Source: Caldifarciminota bacterium UBA5631 (lineage in GTDB: Bacteria > Hydrothermota > Hydrothermia > UBA1063). From it: 63,152 nt of DNA. The stretch covers positions 61,011-124,162 of the forward strand of contig DIJZ01000005.1 of assembly GCA_002421425.1 (NCBI GenBank), written 5' to 3'. The notes below the pieces were generated by a model, which was given only the letters and a program-made list of their open reading frames with translations, was not told where the DNA came from and did not search any database. The translations under genes were made by a program, and so were the position numbers. Below, in pieces: positions 24,704 to 33,075 of the stretch (position 1 is its first letter; every line of letters starts with the position of its first letter).

Positions 24704-25348
24704 TTGAATATTATAGTTGTTTGTATTTTGCTGCTGAGTGATAGTGCATATGTATTTGACTTTTTGCATGTGTTAGACGATGGAAACACGTCGGATTCCG
24801 CTGTAGGTCAAATCTACCGCATTGAAAACGATTTTTATATAAACGTTAAGGAGCCAGTTGAGCAGGTAATTTACTTCGAAGGCGACACTATGATTGTATA
24901 CTATCCATATTACAGGGAAGCCTTCAAAATTAAGTCAGGGATCACTTTCAAGTTCCAAACTCCGGGAGGTCCTGCAGGGAAAGTTGGGACGAATCTAAAA
25001 AAAGCGGGCTTTGTTTTTATCAAAAGAGAATCAAATGGGCAGAGAAGAGTGGAAACATGGTCTCATCCGAAAGCAAAAATAAAAGTCATATATACTTACG
25101 AAAAGAATAATCTTGTCAGTATGCAAACTATAGGTGAGAAGGGGGATACTTTACTGGTAGCCACTTATGGTGATTTTATAAACTTTGAAAACAAGGAAAT
25201 TCCAATGCTGTTGAAGGTCACCAGTGGCTCTACTAAGGAAATGTATAAGCTTTCAAATCCGAGAAAAGTGTTCTTCGATGACGCACTCATGGGGTCTCTC
25301 AGGGTTCCTACGGATGCGAAAATAACTTTGAAAGGTTTCGAAGAATGA
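24704..25348 (+). CDS. LolA-like outer-membrane lipoprotein carrier/sorting protein
   Basis: The protein has about 214 residues with a short hydrophobic start (NIIVVCILLLSDSAYVF) and a beta-rich body: repeated strands around VIYFEGDTMIVYYPYYREAF, then VIYTYEKNNLVSMQTIGEKG and a late GDFINFENKEIPMLLKV. This pattern suggests the half-barrel LolA/LolB-type fold, which carries lipids or lipoproteins through the periplasm. The call is by fold pattern only. The TTG at 24704 is preferred over the TTG at 24698 because GGGAG is then at proper spacing. The stop overlaps the next ATG. Confidence 0.5.
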   Translation: MNIIVVCILLLSDSAYVFDFLHVLDDGNTSDSAVGQIYRIENDFYINVKEPVEQVIYFEGDTMIVYYPYYREAFKIKSGITFKFQTPGGPAGKVGTNLKKAGFVFIKRESNGQRRVETWSHPKAKIKVIYTYEKNNLVSMQTIGEKGDTLLVATYGDFINFENKEIPMLLKVTSGSTKEMYKLSNPRKVFFDDALMGSLRVPTDAKITLKGFEE

Positions 25349-25713
25349 TATATATTCTTTTGGTCACCATTTTGTTAAGTTTTGATACCCCCGATTTTTC
25401 GCGAAATACCTATAACGCACCATCAAAATATTTGAAATTTAGTAACCCGTTAAAAGCAATGATTTTGAGCTTGATAAAGGTTTATCAGGGAACCGTATCC
25501 AGGGTTCAGGGTGATGTGTGCAATTTCATCCCATCGTGCTCTCATTACGGGTATGAAGCCATTGAGAAGAAGGATGTTGTATTAGGGATGTTAATGGCTT
25601 CAGATAGGATTCAGCGCTGTCACGGATTTGCAATGTTGTATGTGAACAGATATTATTCTGTCGCGGTGGATTCAATAAGAGGAATAAAGGCCTTTGATCC
25701 GGTGAAACCATGA
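25345..25713 (+). CDS. yidD: YidD-like membrane protein insertion efficiency factor
   Basis: YidD helps YidC insert membrane proteins. The 122-residue protein holds the complete small domain: YQG...CNFIPSCSHYGYEAIEKKDVVLG...ASDRIQRCHGF, with the conserved cysteines C59, C65 and C92. It is longer than the usual 70-85 residues because of an N-terminal hydrophobic segment (MIYILLVTILLSF) and a linker, so it may be exported or anchored. yidD normally sits in the rnpA-yidC region; here it lies in an envelope operon, overlapping its neighbours by four bases on each side (ATGA). Confidence 0.82.
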   Translation: MIYILLVTILLSFDTPDFSRNTYNAPSKYLKFSNPLKAMILSLIKVYQGTVSRVQGDVCNFIPSCSHYGYEAIEKKDVVLGMLMASDRIQRCHGFAMLYVNRYYSVAVDSIRGIKAFDPVKP

Positions 25714-26405
25714 ATTTCTTCATTATTTTTTTACTGGGTCAATCCATCGACTTCGCAAAGCATCTCGAGGAGGAAGAAGATTACTTCAGAGCAATATACG
25801 AATACAAAAAGGTTTACTATAGTTGTGAAGATCCCGCGTTGAAAGACTCAGTATCGGAGAGGATAGCGTACCTCTCGCTTAAGCTTGGAGATTATAATAA
25901 CGCGCTTACATATATTAAGAGGCTCCAAAACGAATCAGGTAAAGAAAGGAAACTTGGTTTTGTATATCTCCTGATGAATGATTTCAAGAGAGCTGAAGAG
26001 CTGTGGAAGGACAATGACACTCTGATGGCGTGGCTCTACCTTAGAAAGGGCGACGTTGAAAAAGCCAAAATGCATATCCCAAAGATCGAATTCAAAAGGA
26101 AGTCTCCTTTTCTTGCAGGTTTTGCATCAGCTGTCGTTCCAGGCGCTGGCAAATTTTACTCAGGCAGAGCCTTTGACGGAATGCTGTCCTTCCTCATTAA
26201 CGCATCTACGATGTACTCTGCATATAGGGCATACAGGTCTGGAAGAGATGTTGAGTTTTACCTTTATTCAGGATTAAGCGTAATATTCTATGCAGGTGAT
26301 ATTTATGGCTCAGTTATTGCGTCCCAGGAATATAATGAGAAAGAGCTTGAGAGAATTTCCAGGGGATTTGAGACAAGATATAATGTATGGAAGTTCTGGT
26401 ATTAG
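25710..26405 (+). CDS. TPR-containing envelope protein, copy 1
   Basis: The 231-residue protein has a hydrophobic start, helical repeats of TPR type at about 10-110 (LEEEEDYFRAIYEYKKVYY, LKLGDYNNALTYIKRL) and a membrane-associated C-terminal part from about 135 that begins ASAVVPGAGKFYSGRAFDG and continues with hydrophobic helices. The PGAGKFYSGRxxDG segment resembles the glycine turn of TM2-like/DUF5683-type domains. It shares this layout with the next gene, so they are probable paralogues. Function unknown; envelope scaffold or assembly is a guess from context. Its stop lies inside the next gene. Confidence 0.65.
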   Translation: MNFFIIFLLGQSIDFAKHLEEEEDYFRAIYEYKKVYYSCEDPALKDSVSERIAYLSLKLGDYNNALTYIKRLQNESGKERKLGFVYLLMNDFKRAEELWKDNDTLMAWLYLRKGDVEKAKMHIPKIEFKRKSPFLAGFASAVVPGAGKFYSGRAFDGMLSFLINASTMYSAYRAYRSGRDVEFYLYSGLSVIFYAGDIYGSVIASQEYNEKELERISRGFETRYNVWKFWY

Positions 26406-27121
26406 TAGTTCTATTCTCTCAGTACACTGGTGACCTTTTTTACCGGGAGGGCGATTATTTCAATGCAGTGACAGAATATAAACGTGCTTTGTATTTCAGT
26501 GCAGGAGATTCCCTTGACTTGCTGAGAAAGATTGCGCTTTGCAATTATAAGCGATCTAAGTATGGTGAAGCTGTAAGGATTTACTCTGACATAATTTATA
26601 ACTGGGAGAATGCTGAAGTATCTAAGCTTTTCGCATTAAATCTGCTAAGGGCCGGTAATTATGAGGATGTGCTGGTTGCCCTTTCTGAGAGAGATGATTC
26701 TGCAACTCTTGTTCTGAAGGCTATTGCCTATGGCTTTTCAGGAAAATTTGATTCCTGTTTTGCGCTCCTTGATAGCTTGCAAATTTCTCATCCTCACCAT
26801 GTGTCTTACAATAAGGTTCTTTTGTTTTCAAGGCTTATTCCGGGATCGGGCCTTTTATATTTCAGACAAATTCCCCTCTTTCTGGGATCCCTTGCCCTCA
26901 CTGGTGCAAGTGGATACCTGATTTACTCCTATGCCAGAAAGGGATTGTACTTCGAGGCTATTACGACAGGGTTTCCACTTCTGGAACGATTTTATAGGGG
27001 AAGTGTCTCAAACACCAGGATTGCCTACAAACTCTACTATGAGGGTTTCCTGAAAACCCTGCTGGCAGATCTTGAGACGAATCTATTGAAAGATGAGGAG
27101 TTTAAGCTCTTCAATCAATAA
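26387..27121 (+). CDS. TPR-containing envelope protein, copy 2
   Basis: The 244-residue protein repeats the layout of its upstream neighbour: hydrophobic start, TPR-like helices (REGDYFNAVTEYKRALYF, RSKYGEAVRIYSDIIYNW), then SRLIPGSGLLYFRQIP at about 146-161 and hydrophobic helices. The charged turn is lost compared with copy 1 (PGSGLLYF versus PGAGKFYSGR). The ATG at 26387 lies 19 bases inside copy 1. Last gene of the LolA-like/yidD operon. It converges with the alcohol dehydrogenase gene with an 11-base overlap. Confidence 0.62.
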   Translation: MEVLVLVVLFSQYTGDLFYREGDYFNAVTEYKRALYFSAGDSLDLLRKIALCNYKRSKYGEAVRIYSDIIYNWENAEVSKLFALNLLRAGNYEDVLVALSERDDSATLVLKAIAYGFSGKFDSCFALLDSLQISHPHHVSYNKVLLFSRLIPGSGLLYFRQIPLFLGSLALTGASGYLIYSYARKGLYFEAITTGFPLLERFYRGSVSNTRIAYKLYYEGFLKTLLADLETNLLKDEEFKLFNQ

Positions 27122-28109
27122 CTAGGACTGCAGAGCCCTGAATTTGCGAATTTTTCATTTTCTGGAGGGCAACATTTGCATCTTCCAGTTTGTAAATCTC
27201 AACCTCTGCCTTTAAAGGTATTTCCGTAGCAAGTTTGATGGTTTCCTCAACATCCTGGGGGGTGCTGTTGGCTGTTGATAACATCTGTCGCTCTTCATAA
27301 AGCAGATCATATGAAAAAGAGGGAATTTCTGACATATATATTCCTGCACTGACTACCGAGCCTCCTCTATCTACATACTTTAAAGCCTCGATCATTGTCC
27401 ACCCTGCAGGAGCGAATACGATTACTCCTCCAAGTTTTGCGTCAATCTTATCTCCGAGCTCACCAGTCCATTTTGCTCCAAGTTTTCTTGCCATCTGACG
27501 ATGTAGTCCTGTCCTTGAGAATACGTAAACTTCAATGCCCATATAGGTTGCTATTTGCAAAACAATATGGGCTGAAGAGCCGAATCCAACAATTCCAAGG
27601 CTTTCTCCACTTTTCAGTTTTGTGAGTTTCAGGGCTCTATATCCAATTACTCCTCCGCACAGGACTGGCGCAAAATTTACAGGATCAGCACAAGAAGGTA
27701 TCCTGTAAATCGCTGTTTCTTTAGCAACAACAAATTCTGCGTACCCACCATCTACGTGATACCCTGTGAAAAGAATGTTTTCGCATAAATTCTGGAGGCC
27801 CTTTCTGCAGTATTTGCATCTTCCACAGCTGTAGTGCAGCCAGGGAATTCCGACAGTTTCTCCCTTTGTGAATTTTCTTACTTTGCATCCTGTGTCTTCA
27901 ATTTTGCCAACTATTTGATGACCAGGAATTAGAGGAAGTTTTTGTGGAGGGAGCTCGCCCTCAACGATGTGTAAATCAGTGCGACATACACCACAGGCTA
28001 ATACCTTAACAAGAACTTCATCTTCTTTTAGCTCAGGGGTTTTCAATTCTTTCAAAACTAATGGGTTGGATTCAATTGAGGCGGGTTTCTTTAAAACCAT
28101 TGCCTTCAT
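27111..28109 (-). CDS. Zinc-dependent alcohol dehydrogenase
   Basis: A medium-chain dehydrogenase of 332 residues that uses NAD(P)H to interconvert alcohols and aldehydes or ketones. Catalytic zinc ligands C39 (CGVCRTDLH), H64 (PGHQIVG) and C151 are present. The structural zinc site has four cysteines, C95, C98, C101 and C109. The cofactor-binding segment is GIVGFGSSAHIVLQIA; it has an unusual GFGSSA in place of GxGxxG, which many family members also show. The ATG at 28109 is preferred over an upstream GTG because it yields the standard MKAMVL start and overlaps the previous stop (ATGA). Confidence 0.9.
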   Translation of the reverse strand: MKAMVLKKPASIESNPLVLKELKTPELKEDEVLVKVLACGVCRTDLHIVEGELPPQKLPLIPGHQIVGKIEDTGCKVRKFTKGETVGIPWLHYSCGRCKYCRKGLQNLCENILFTGYHVDGGYAEFVVAKETAIYRIPSCADPVNFAPVLCGGVIGYRALKLTKLKSGESLGIVGFGSSAHIVLQIATYMGIEVYVFSRTGLHRQMARKLGAKWTGELGDKIDAKLGGVIVFAPAGWTMIEALKYVDRGGSVVSAGIYMSEIPSFSYDLLYEERQMLSTANSTPQDVEETIKLATEIPLKAEVEIYKLEDANVALQKMKNSQIQGSAVLVID

Positions 28110-30676
28110 AGCAAATTTCTCACTCCAGTTAACTCTCTTAATAACCACCTTTTTCTAAACATTCCGCGAGAAAAGTTCATATATGATGGCTCTAAGGTTA
28201 TGAAAATGTATGGTGCAGGCTCACCAAATTTCTTCATAAGCCCAGTTCTCAAAGCTACTTTAAGATTTCCGTTAATTATACTCATAAGGTGATCAAGGGT
28301 TAAGATCATTCCTTTTCCCGATGCGTCTTCCGATGATATATTTGCAAACTCTAGAGTTGCAAAATTGCTCTCGTAGAAAAAATGAACTATTGCATCATTG
28401 CCCCAGTTTACTCTTATGAGAGGAAGTGTTAATCTGAGATCTTCAACATGCTCGAACATATTAGAAAGATGAAGGTAATTTACACCAAGATCACCCGAAA
28501 GCAGACCGGTCCGTGCAATTGGTAACCGGGTTGAATGATACAAAGAAATTGTGATTTCTTGATTTTCATATTGCACTCCCAGGGCGTGAGTCTGATAAAT
28601 GTTCGGGTAGATTTTCCCTGCAATCATAGTAGAAATACCACCTCGGGTTGCCCAGGGGAATAGCTCGCCGTAAAGATTGACCTGCCTTAAGTATCCGTAG
28701 TTTTTAACGTAGAGTATGTGTCCTGTTCCTAAACCAATGTAGTTTTTAACACCTGAAACAGAAAAAGCAAGGCTTGTTGCGGGTATGCCGTTGTAGTATG
28801 AAATGAGCTGGCTGTTCAAAGGCTCTTTGAAGTTTAACATTGCAGCATATTCTATAAGGTTAAGCGGTGCATGCCCCTGGAATTGAATTCCATCAAAGGT
28901 TATCTTAGTATTGTAGAGATTTTGAAGTGAATCTGCGCTAAGGCTTACCATTGGTAAAATCAGATCAGGATAAAGTAGCTCCCTGAAGTAAGTAATGTCC
29001 TGAGTTTTTTCAAAAGCTAAGGTTTTGTCACTTTCTTCTTGGTTCTCTTTTGGTTCACTTGTAAGCGCGAAATCTTTGAAGTCATAAATTAAAGCGGTCT
29101 TTATATATTCTCCGTCAACGTCAATGATCACATAATAAATCGTTTCTGAATCAACAGCAGGGTAGTAAGCAAGTGTGGGTTCTCCGAAAATCTTTAGTTT
29201 ATGGGTTTCTAAATCGAAGATGAAAAGATTCCATTTATTATTATAGTTACCGGGGAAAATGAGTTCCTGTCCTCTTTTCTCAAAGTATCCAATTTGGAAT
29301 GGCAGGTTGGTAATCTTTTCCAACTTTTCATTGTAGTACATATATATTTGATTCCCTTCCAACTCTTTGTGGACTAGCAAATAGAAAGAATCGCCATCTT
29401 GGTGAACTTGTTGAATTTTCAAATCGGCAAAATCTGCAATTTTTTTGTGTTTACCATCCCTGAATTTCCAGAGTGAAGAACCTTCAGTCTCATCAATCAC
29501 GTAGAAAATAGTATCATTGAAAACATCAAAGGCTCTTATTCTGCCGTCAAACAAAAATGTGAGTTTTCCTGAACTATCCATTTTTACAATAGCGTTTGTA
29601 AACTGCAATCCATAGTAAGAAATATTTGAGTTTCCCTTTTTAATGTTGGATGTTCCAAAGTAAATCGAAGTTCCGGATAACACTGGTGGTAGGGAAATAT
29701 CACCGGTATAAAGCTTTTCAATTTCTCTCAAGGTGGGGTCATATGCGCACAATTCCGATTCATAGTAATTGAAGTCCCAGGAGAGCCTCTTGTAATTTGT
29801 TTTCACATAATAAATTTTGCCTTTATAGCCTTTTAGGTGTTTAATGAAATACCCACGATCCACATAATTGCGCATCGGAAGGGAAAACTCTCTCTGGAAT
29901 CTCAAATCCCTCTGCCATTCTCTCCATATTGAACTTAGAGGCTTGTTAAAGCTCAAAAGGGCTGGAATATCGATAAAAGGTATAGTAAAAGGCATTCTTC
30001 CAATAGTTGTATAGTATTGCTTTAGTTTGTATTCTCCATACTTTTTTGCGATGAACTCCGTAAATTCAGAGCCCATCAGATAAACAAGTTCACCCTGAGG
30101 ATAATCAACGGGGTCGTGATTGATGTAAACGCCCTGTCTCAATTTGTTCCTCGAATTTAAGACTTTCAGATAAGCGTCGAAATATCCTTCATTAAGTCTT
30201 CCATCATCGGGAGCAAGATTTGATTCGTTGTAAACTGCAATTCCTTCGTGCATATAAGCAGGTAAAAACAACATATTAGGTAAAAATATTTTTCCCAGAA
30301 AGAGTCTTAGAAGATTAGCGGGAAATCCTACATTCGTAAGCTGTGCGTGGTGGGTATACTCGTGGACGGATACTGTCCGCCACCAGGATTTCATTGTTCT
30401 AAAGTGAAAATCTGGCTCCGGGGCATAGTTAAAAATTGAAATACTCTTCGATGTAGGATCAGAATAGCCATTGGCCATTGTCCCCATATCTTCTATAAAA
30501 ACGTAAGGCCTGGGAGGATTTCCCCCGGTCATATTGATAATCTTACTTTTATTCTGCTCGAGGTAATTGCAAATTCTTACTGCATTTACCGAATCCTGTT
30601 GATAATATACGACAGAATTTTTGCTCTTTAAGGCATTTATATACAGGTGGTTAGTTAGCATCAGAATTAGCAACAT
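28106..30676 (-). CDS. Envelope metallopeptidase-like protein with beta-propeller and beta-rich C-terminus
   Basis: An 856-residue protein. A signal-like start is followed by a gluzincin-type peptidase domain with H105-E-Y-T-H109 and a downstream HEGIAVYNES (E144), the usual two-histidine, one-glutamate zinc set. Residues about 280-540 hold repeated strands of TolB-like propeller type (YYVKTNYKRLSW, IYYVIDETEGSSLWKF-like units). From about 590 the sequence alternates short beta strands and polar turns, as in an outer-membrane barrel, and ends in an aromatic-rich stretch. This order resembles secreted TolB-type proteins in related phyla. AGGAG precedes the ATG. It overlaps the transporter gene by 26 bases and the dehydrogenase by four. 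Confidence 0.65.
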   Translation of the reverse strand: MLLILMLTNHLYINALKSKNSVVYYQQDSVNAVRICNYLEQNKSKIINMTGGNPPRPYVFIEDMGTMANGYSDPTSKSISIFNYAPEPDFHFRTMKSWWRTVSVHEYTHHAQLTNVGFPANLLRLFLGKIFLPNMLFLPAYMHEGIAVYNESNLAPDDGRLNEGYFDAYLKVLNSRNKLRQGVYINHDPVDYPQGELVYLMGSEFTEFIAKKYGEYKLKQYYTTIGRMPFTIPFIDIPALLSFNKPLSSIWREWQRDLRFQREFSLPMRNYVDRGYFIKHLKGYKGKIYYVKTNYKRLSWDFNYYESELCAYDPTLREIEKLYTGDISLPPVLSGTSIYFGTSNIKKGNSNISYYGLQFTNAIVKMDSSGKLTFLFDGRIRAFDVFNDTIFYVIDETEGSSLWKFRDGKHKKIADFADLKIQQVHQDGDSFYLLVHKELEGNQIYMYYNEKLEKITNLPFQIGYFEKRGQELIFPGNYNNKWNLFIFDLETHKLKIFGEPTLAYYPAVDSETIYYVIIDVDGEYIKTALIYDFKDFALTSEPKENQEESDKTLAFEKTQDITYFRELLYPDLILPMVSLSADSLQNLYNTKITFDGIQFQGHAPLNLIEYAAMLNFKEPLNSQLISYYNGIPATSLAFSVSGVKNYIGLGTGHILYVKNYGYLRQVNLYGELFPWATRGGISTMIAGKIYPNIYQTHALGVQYENQEITISLYHSTRLPIARTGLLSGDLGVNYLHLSNMFEHVEDLRLTLPLIRVNWGNDAIVHFFYESNFATLEFANISSEDASGKGMILTLDHLMSIINGNLKVALRTGLMKKFGEPAPYIFITLEPSYMNFSRGMFRKRWLLRELTGVRNLL

Positions 30677-31541
30677 TTTTCAGGCTCCTTTTTGTGTGAA
30701 GATATTCTTGCAATAGTATCCCTGTAATTATCAAGGCAAGCCCGACCATCGTTGAGGTGTAAATTTTTTCCTTTAAAATCAGTGAGATGAAGACTAAAGA
30801 TAGAAAGGGCGAGAAATAAATAAGGTTGCTAACCCTTGCGGTATCTTTAATTGAATTTAAAGCTTTTAACCATAAAAGAAAGGTTACCCCCATTTCAAAA
30901 AGACCAACATAAATGCCTCCGAGAAAGGCGAGGGCGGAGGATATCCTTATGGGGTGGGAAACGAGCATAAATATCAGAAGGTATACATTGCCAAATAGAA
31001 AGTTGTAAAACAACTTTGGCAAATCTTCTCTTTGGTCTTTCATATTCAAAAGCCAGTAGAGTGCCCATATAAAGGTACTAAAAATTGCAAGGATTATACC
31101 TGCTGGATTTTTGAAAGAAAGTGTTTTAAGGTTACCCTGTGTAATTGTAATGAAAGCTCCAGTAAAGCTCAGCACCAGAGCTATCAATTTTGCAAAGGTA
31201 AAGGGTTTCTTTAGAAAAACTACAGACATTAGAGTAAGAACAATAGGCCAGAGATAGTTGAGAATTAACGCTTCCTGGGCTTTAAGAAGGTTGTAAGCAT
31301 TGAAAAGTACAATATAGTACAAGAACGGGTTCAAAAACCCTAATAATGCTGAGGAAAGGTGTTTTTTGACATCGGTAATCTGACGCAATTTTCTGGATGC
31401 TGCAAGGGCGAGTAGGAATACCAGAAGTGATGAAATGGAGGCTATTGAAATCAGTCCGTATGGGTTTGTATATCGAAGCGTTAATTTGAAAGCAGTAGCT
31501 TGAGTTGACCAAAGAAGGACGGCCAGAACGGCGGCAAACAT
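30651..31541 (-). CDS. EamA/DMT superfamily transporter
   Basis: A 296-residue inner-membrane protein with about ten hydrophobic helices and two EamA-like halves. The first half starts AAVLAVLLWSTQATAFKLTL, and the boundary between the halves is near FSTFIWALYWLLNMK. The family exports metabolites or amino acids, but the substrate cannot be read from the sequence. It follows the diiron protein gene by 21 bases and overlaps the metallopeptidase gene, so it is part of a reverse-strand operon. Confidence 0.85.
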   Translation of the reverse strand: MFAAVLAVLLWSTQATAFKLTLRYTNPYGLISIASISSLLVFLLALAASRKLRQITDVKKHLSSALLGFLNPFLYYIVLFNAYNLLKAQEALILNYLWPIVLTLMSVVFLKKPFTFAKLIALVLSFTGAFITITQGNLKTLSFKNPAGIILAIFSTFIWALYWLLNMKDQREDLPKLFYNFLFGNVYLLIFMLVSHPIRISSALAFLGGIYVGLFEMGVTFLLWLKALNSIKDTARVSNLIYFSPFLSLVFISLILKEKIYTSTMVGLALIITGILLQEYLHTKRSLKNVANSDAN

Positions 31542-31562
31542 CGTGGAATTTAACTTATTCGG

Positions 31563-32054
31563 TTATGGACCGACGTGATATAACGGCCACTCCCCCTCGT
31601 AGTCTTCAAATTTCTTGGCATAGTCTCGTTCTACCTCGAGGAGTTTATAGTGAGTCAATTCCACCGTAGAAATATATTCCAGTGTTCTCTTGATCTTCTC
31701 ATCACTGAAAATTTCTATCATCGATTTGTAGAACTCAGATGCTTTCAGTTCAGCTTCCATAGCCATCTCGAGAACTTCTGAAATTGGCTGATTCTCACTT
31801 TTCAAACGTATATCAGGAATGGGGACAGGTGATTTTTCAGGAAGTGAAATTGTCTCTCCAGGGAAATTTCGGTCGTATACTTGCTCGAAGAATACTCTGT
31901 GCTTTTCTTCCTCGTCGGCAAGGAAACCAAATTTGTTTTTCAAAACATAATTCTTGACCCTTTTTTGAAGTTTTCGATACAGATCCCTAGAATCTATTTC
32001 GCTTTTTAATGCAGCAAGAAGGACCTCTCTCACTGTGAAGGAATGTAAATCCAT
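31563..32054 (-). CDS. Rubrerythrin/ferritin-like diiron protein
   Basis: The protein has 163 residues forming a four-helix bundle. Diiron ligands are arranged as in the ferritin-like superfamily: E19, E49-xx-H52, E102 and E132-xx-H135. There is no C-terminal rubredoxin domain, so it is not a full rubrerythrin. A role in peroxide or iron handling is likely. AAAGGAGG lies just ahead of the ATG, and a TATAAT (32082-32077 on the reverse strand) suggests its own promoter, although the -35 is poor. Confidence 0.78.
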   Translation of the reverse strand: MDLHSFTVREVLLAALKSEIDSRDLYRKLQKRVKNYVLKNKFGFLADEEEKHRVFFEQVYDRNFPGETISLPEKSPVPIPDIRLKSENQPISEVLEMAMEAELKASEFYKSMIEIFSDEKIKRTLEYISTVELTHYKLLEVERDYAKKFEDYEGEWPLYHVGP

Positions 32055-32112
32055 AATACCTCCTTTTCTTTATCTTATTATAAAGTTCACGCTCTGGAAT
32101 ATCACATCCGAT

Positions 32113-32820
32113 TTAAAGAGACTTTGGAGTAATTCTGTCAAAAATCTCTGCAAGGTCTCTTGCATTTTTTAGCATTGCATGGTTGTTATTGAAAAAGACA
32201 AAAACTCTCTCGGGTTTTCTTTCCAATATACTGACTGCAACTTCTTCGAGTTCTTCTTTTGAATATGAGTAGGCGTACCAGACTGTTCTACCGTGCATCC
32301 TCAAATATACATTCCCATTTAGATTTACGATCTTTCGTGGTAGCTCTGGTGCATCCACCGATACCCACGTAATTCCCATATTTTCCGCCCATTCCAGGAA
32401 TTCATTTGCAAACCATTGTAAGTTTCTAACTTCCAGAGCGAATTTCTCTCGGAGGTTTGTGTGATGGATAAATTGTTCGATTTTTCTTACATCTCTTGGG
32501 GTCATTGAGGGTGGAATCTGGAAAAGGAAGAAATCGATCTTTTCTTTGAGGGGATCGAAGAGCTTTGAAAAGCTTTCCCATACGATGTATGCATTTTCAT
32601 TAAATTTATATAAATGGGTAATTCGCCTTGAGACCTTTATGGACCATCTCAGGTTCTTTCCTGTTTTAGACCAGCCTTTAACTTGAGAAGGGAATGGAAA
32701 TCTATAGAATGATGCATTCAGTTCAATAGCACTTAACTTTGAATGATCCACATACCATGCCAAAGAAGCACCCTCATTCCACGAGTACATCCATCCTGAA
32801 GTTCCTATAAACACTTCCAC
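32113..32820 (-). CDS. DUF72 (YecE-like) protein
   Basis: The 235-residue protein has the DUF72 TIM-barrel pattern: GTSGWMYSWNEG at the start, IELNASFYRFP, a WSIKVSRRITH segment, and near the end VYLRMHGRTVWYAYSYS and VFFNNNHAMLKNA. The function is unknown, though a nuclease-like barrel has been proposed for the family. The start is GTG at 32820. A TAAAAT ends 6 bases before it and there is no ribosome binding site, so this mRNA may also be leaderless, but the -35 is weak. Confidence 0.85.
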   Translation of the reverse strand: MEVFIGTSGWMYSWNEGASLAWYVDHSKLSAIELNASFYRFPFPSQVKGWSKTGKNLRWSIKVSRRITHLYKFNENAYIVWESFSKLFDPLKEKIDFFLFQIPPSMTPRDVRKIEQFIHHTNLREKFALEVRNLQWFANEFLEWAENMGITWVSVDAPELPRKIVNLNGNVYLRMHGRTVWYAYSYSKEELEEVAVSILERKPERVFVFFNNNHAMLKNARDLAEIFDRITPKSL

Positions 32821-33075
32821 GCTTTAATTTTATAGTATTTCATTAAAAATATTTCGTTTAATCCCCGGAAATACTTTCAATGCCAGCCGAAATCTGAGTC
32901 TAGAACAGTTCAACATTGATTTCTCCCAGGCAAAATTTATGACATTGAAAATACTTGCTCTCTCTAAGCTTCAGGTTAGGAATATTTCATTGCACTATTA
33001 GTAGTTCAGTCAAATAAACTCTTCCCTGATTTTTCTTCTTTACGCATTTCTATTAAACATTTTAATGATTCCACC
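32821..33075. other. Intergenic gap without a recognised feature
   Basis: This 255-base AT-rich gap between the DUF72 and M16-type genes, both on the reverse strand, is the longest in the window. I find no open frame, tRNA, repeat or clear terminator. The DUF72 promoter should lie at its left end. Confidence 0.5.

Noticed and set aside
28110..28148. GTG start at 28148 for the alcohol dehydrogenase
   Set aside because: It would add 13 residues not seen in the family; the ATG at 28109 overlaps the preceding stop as ATGA and gives the standard start.
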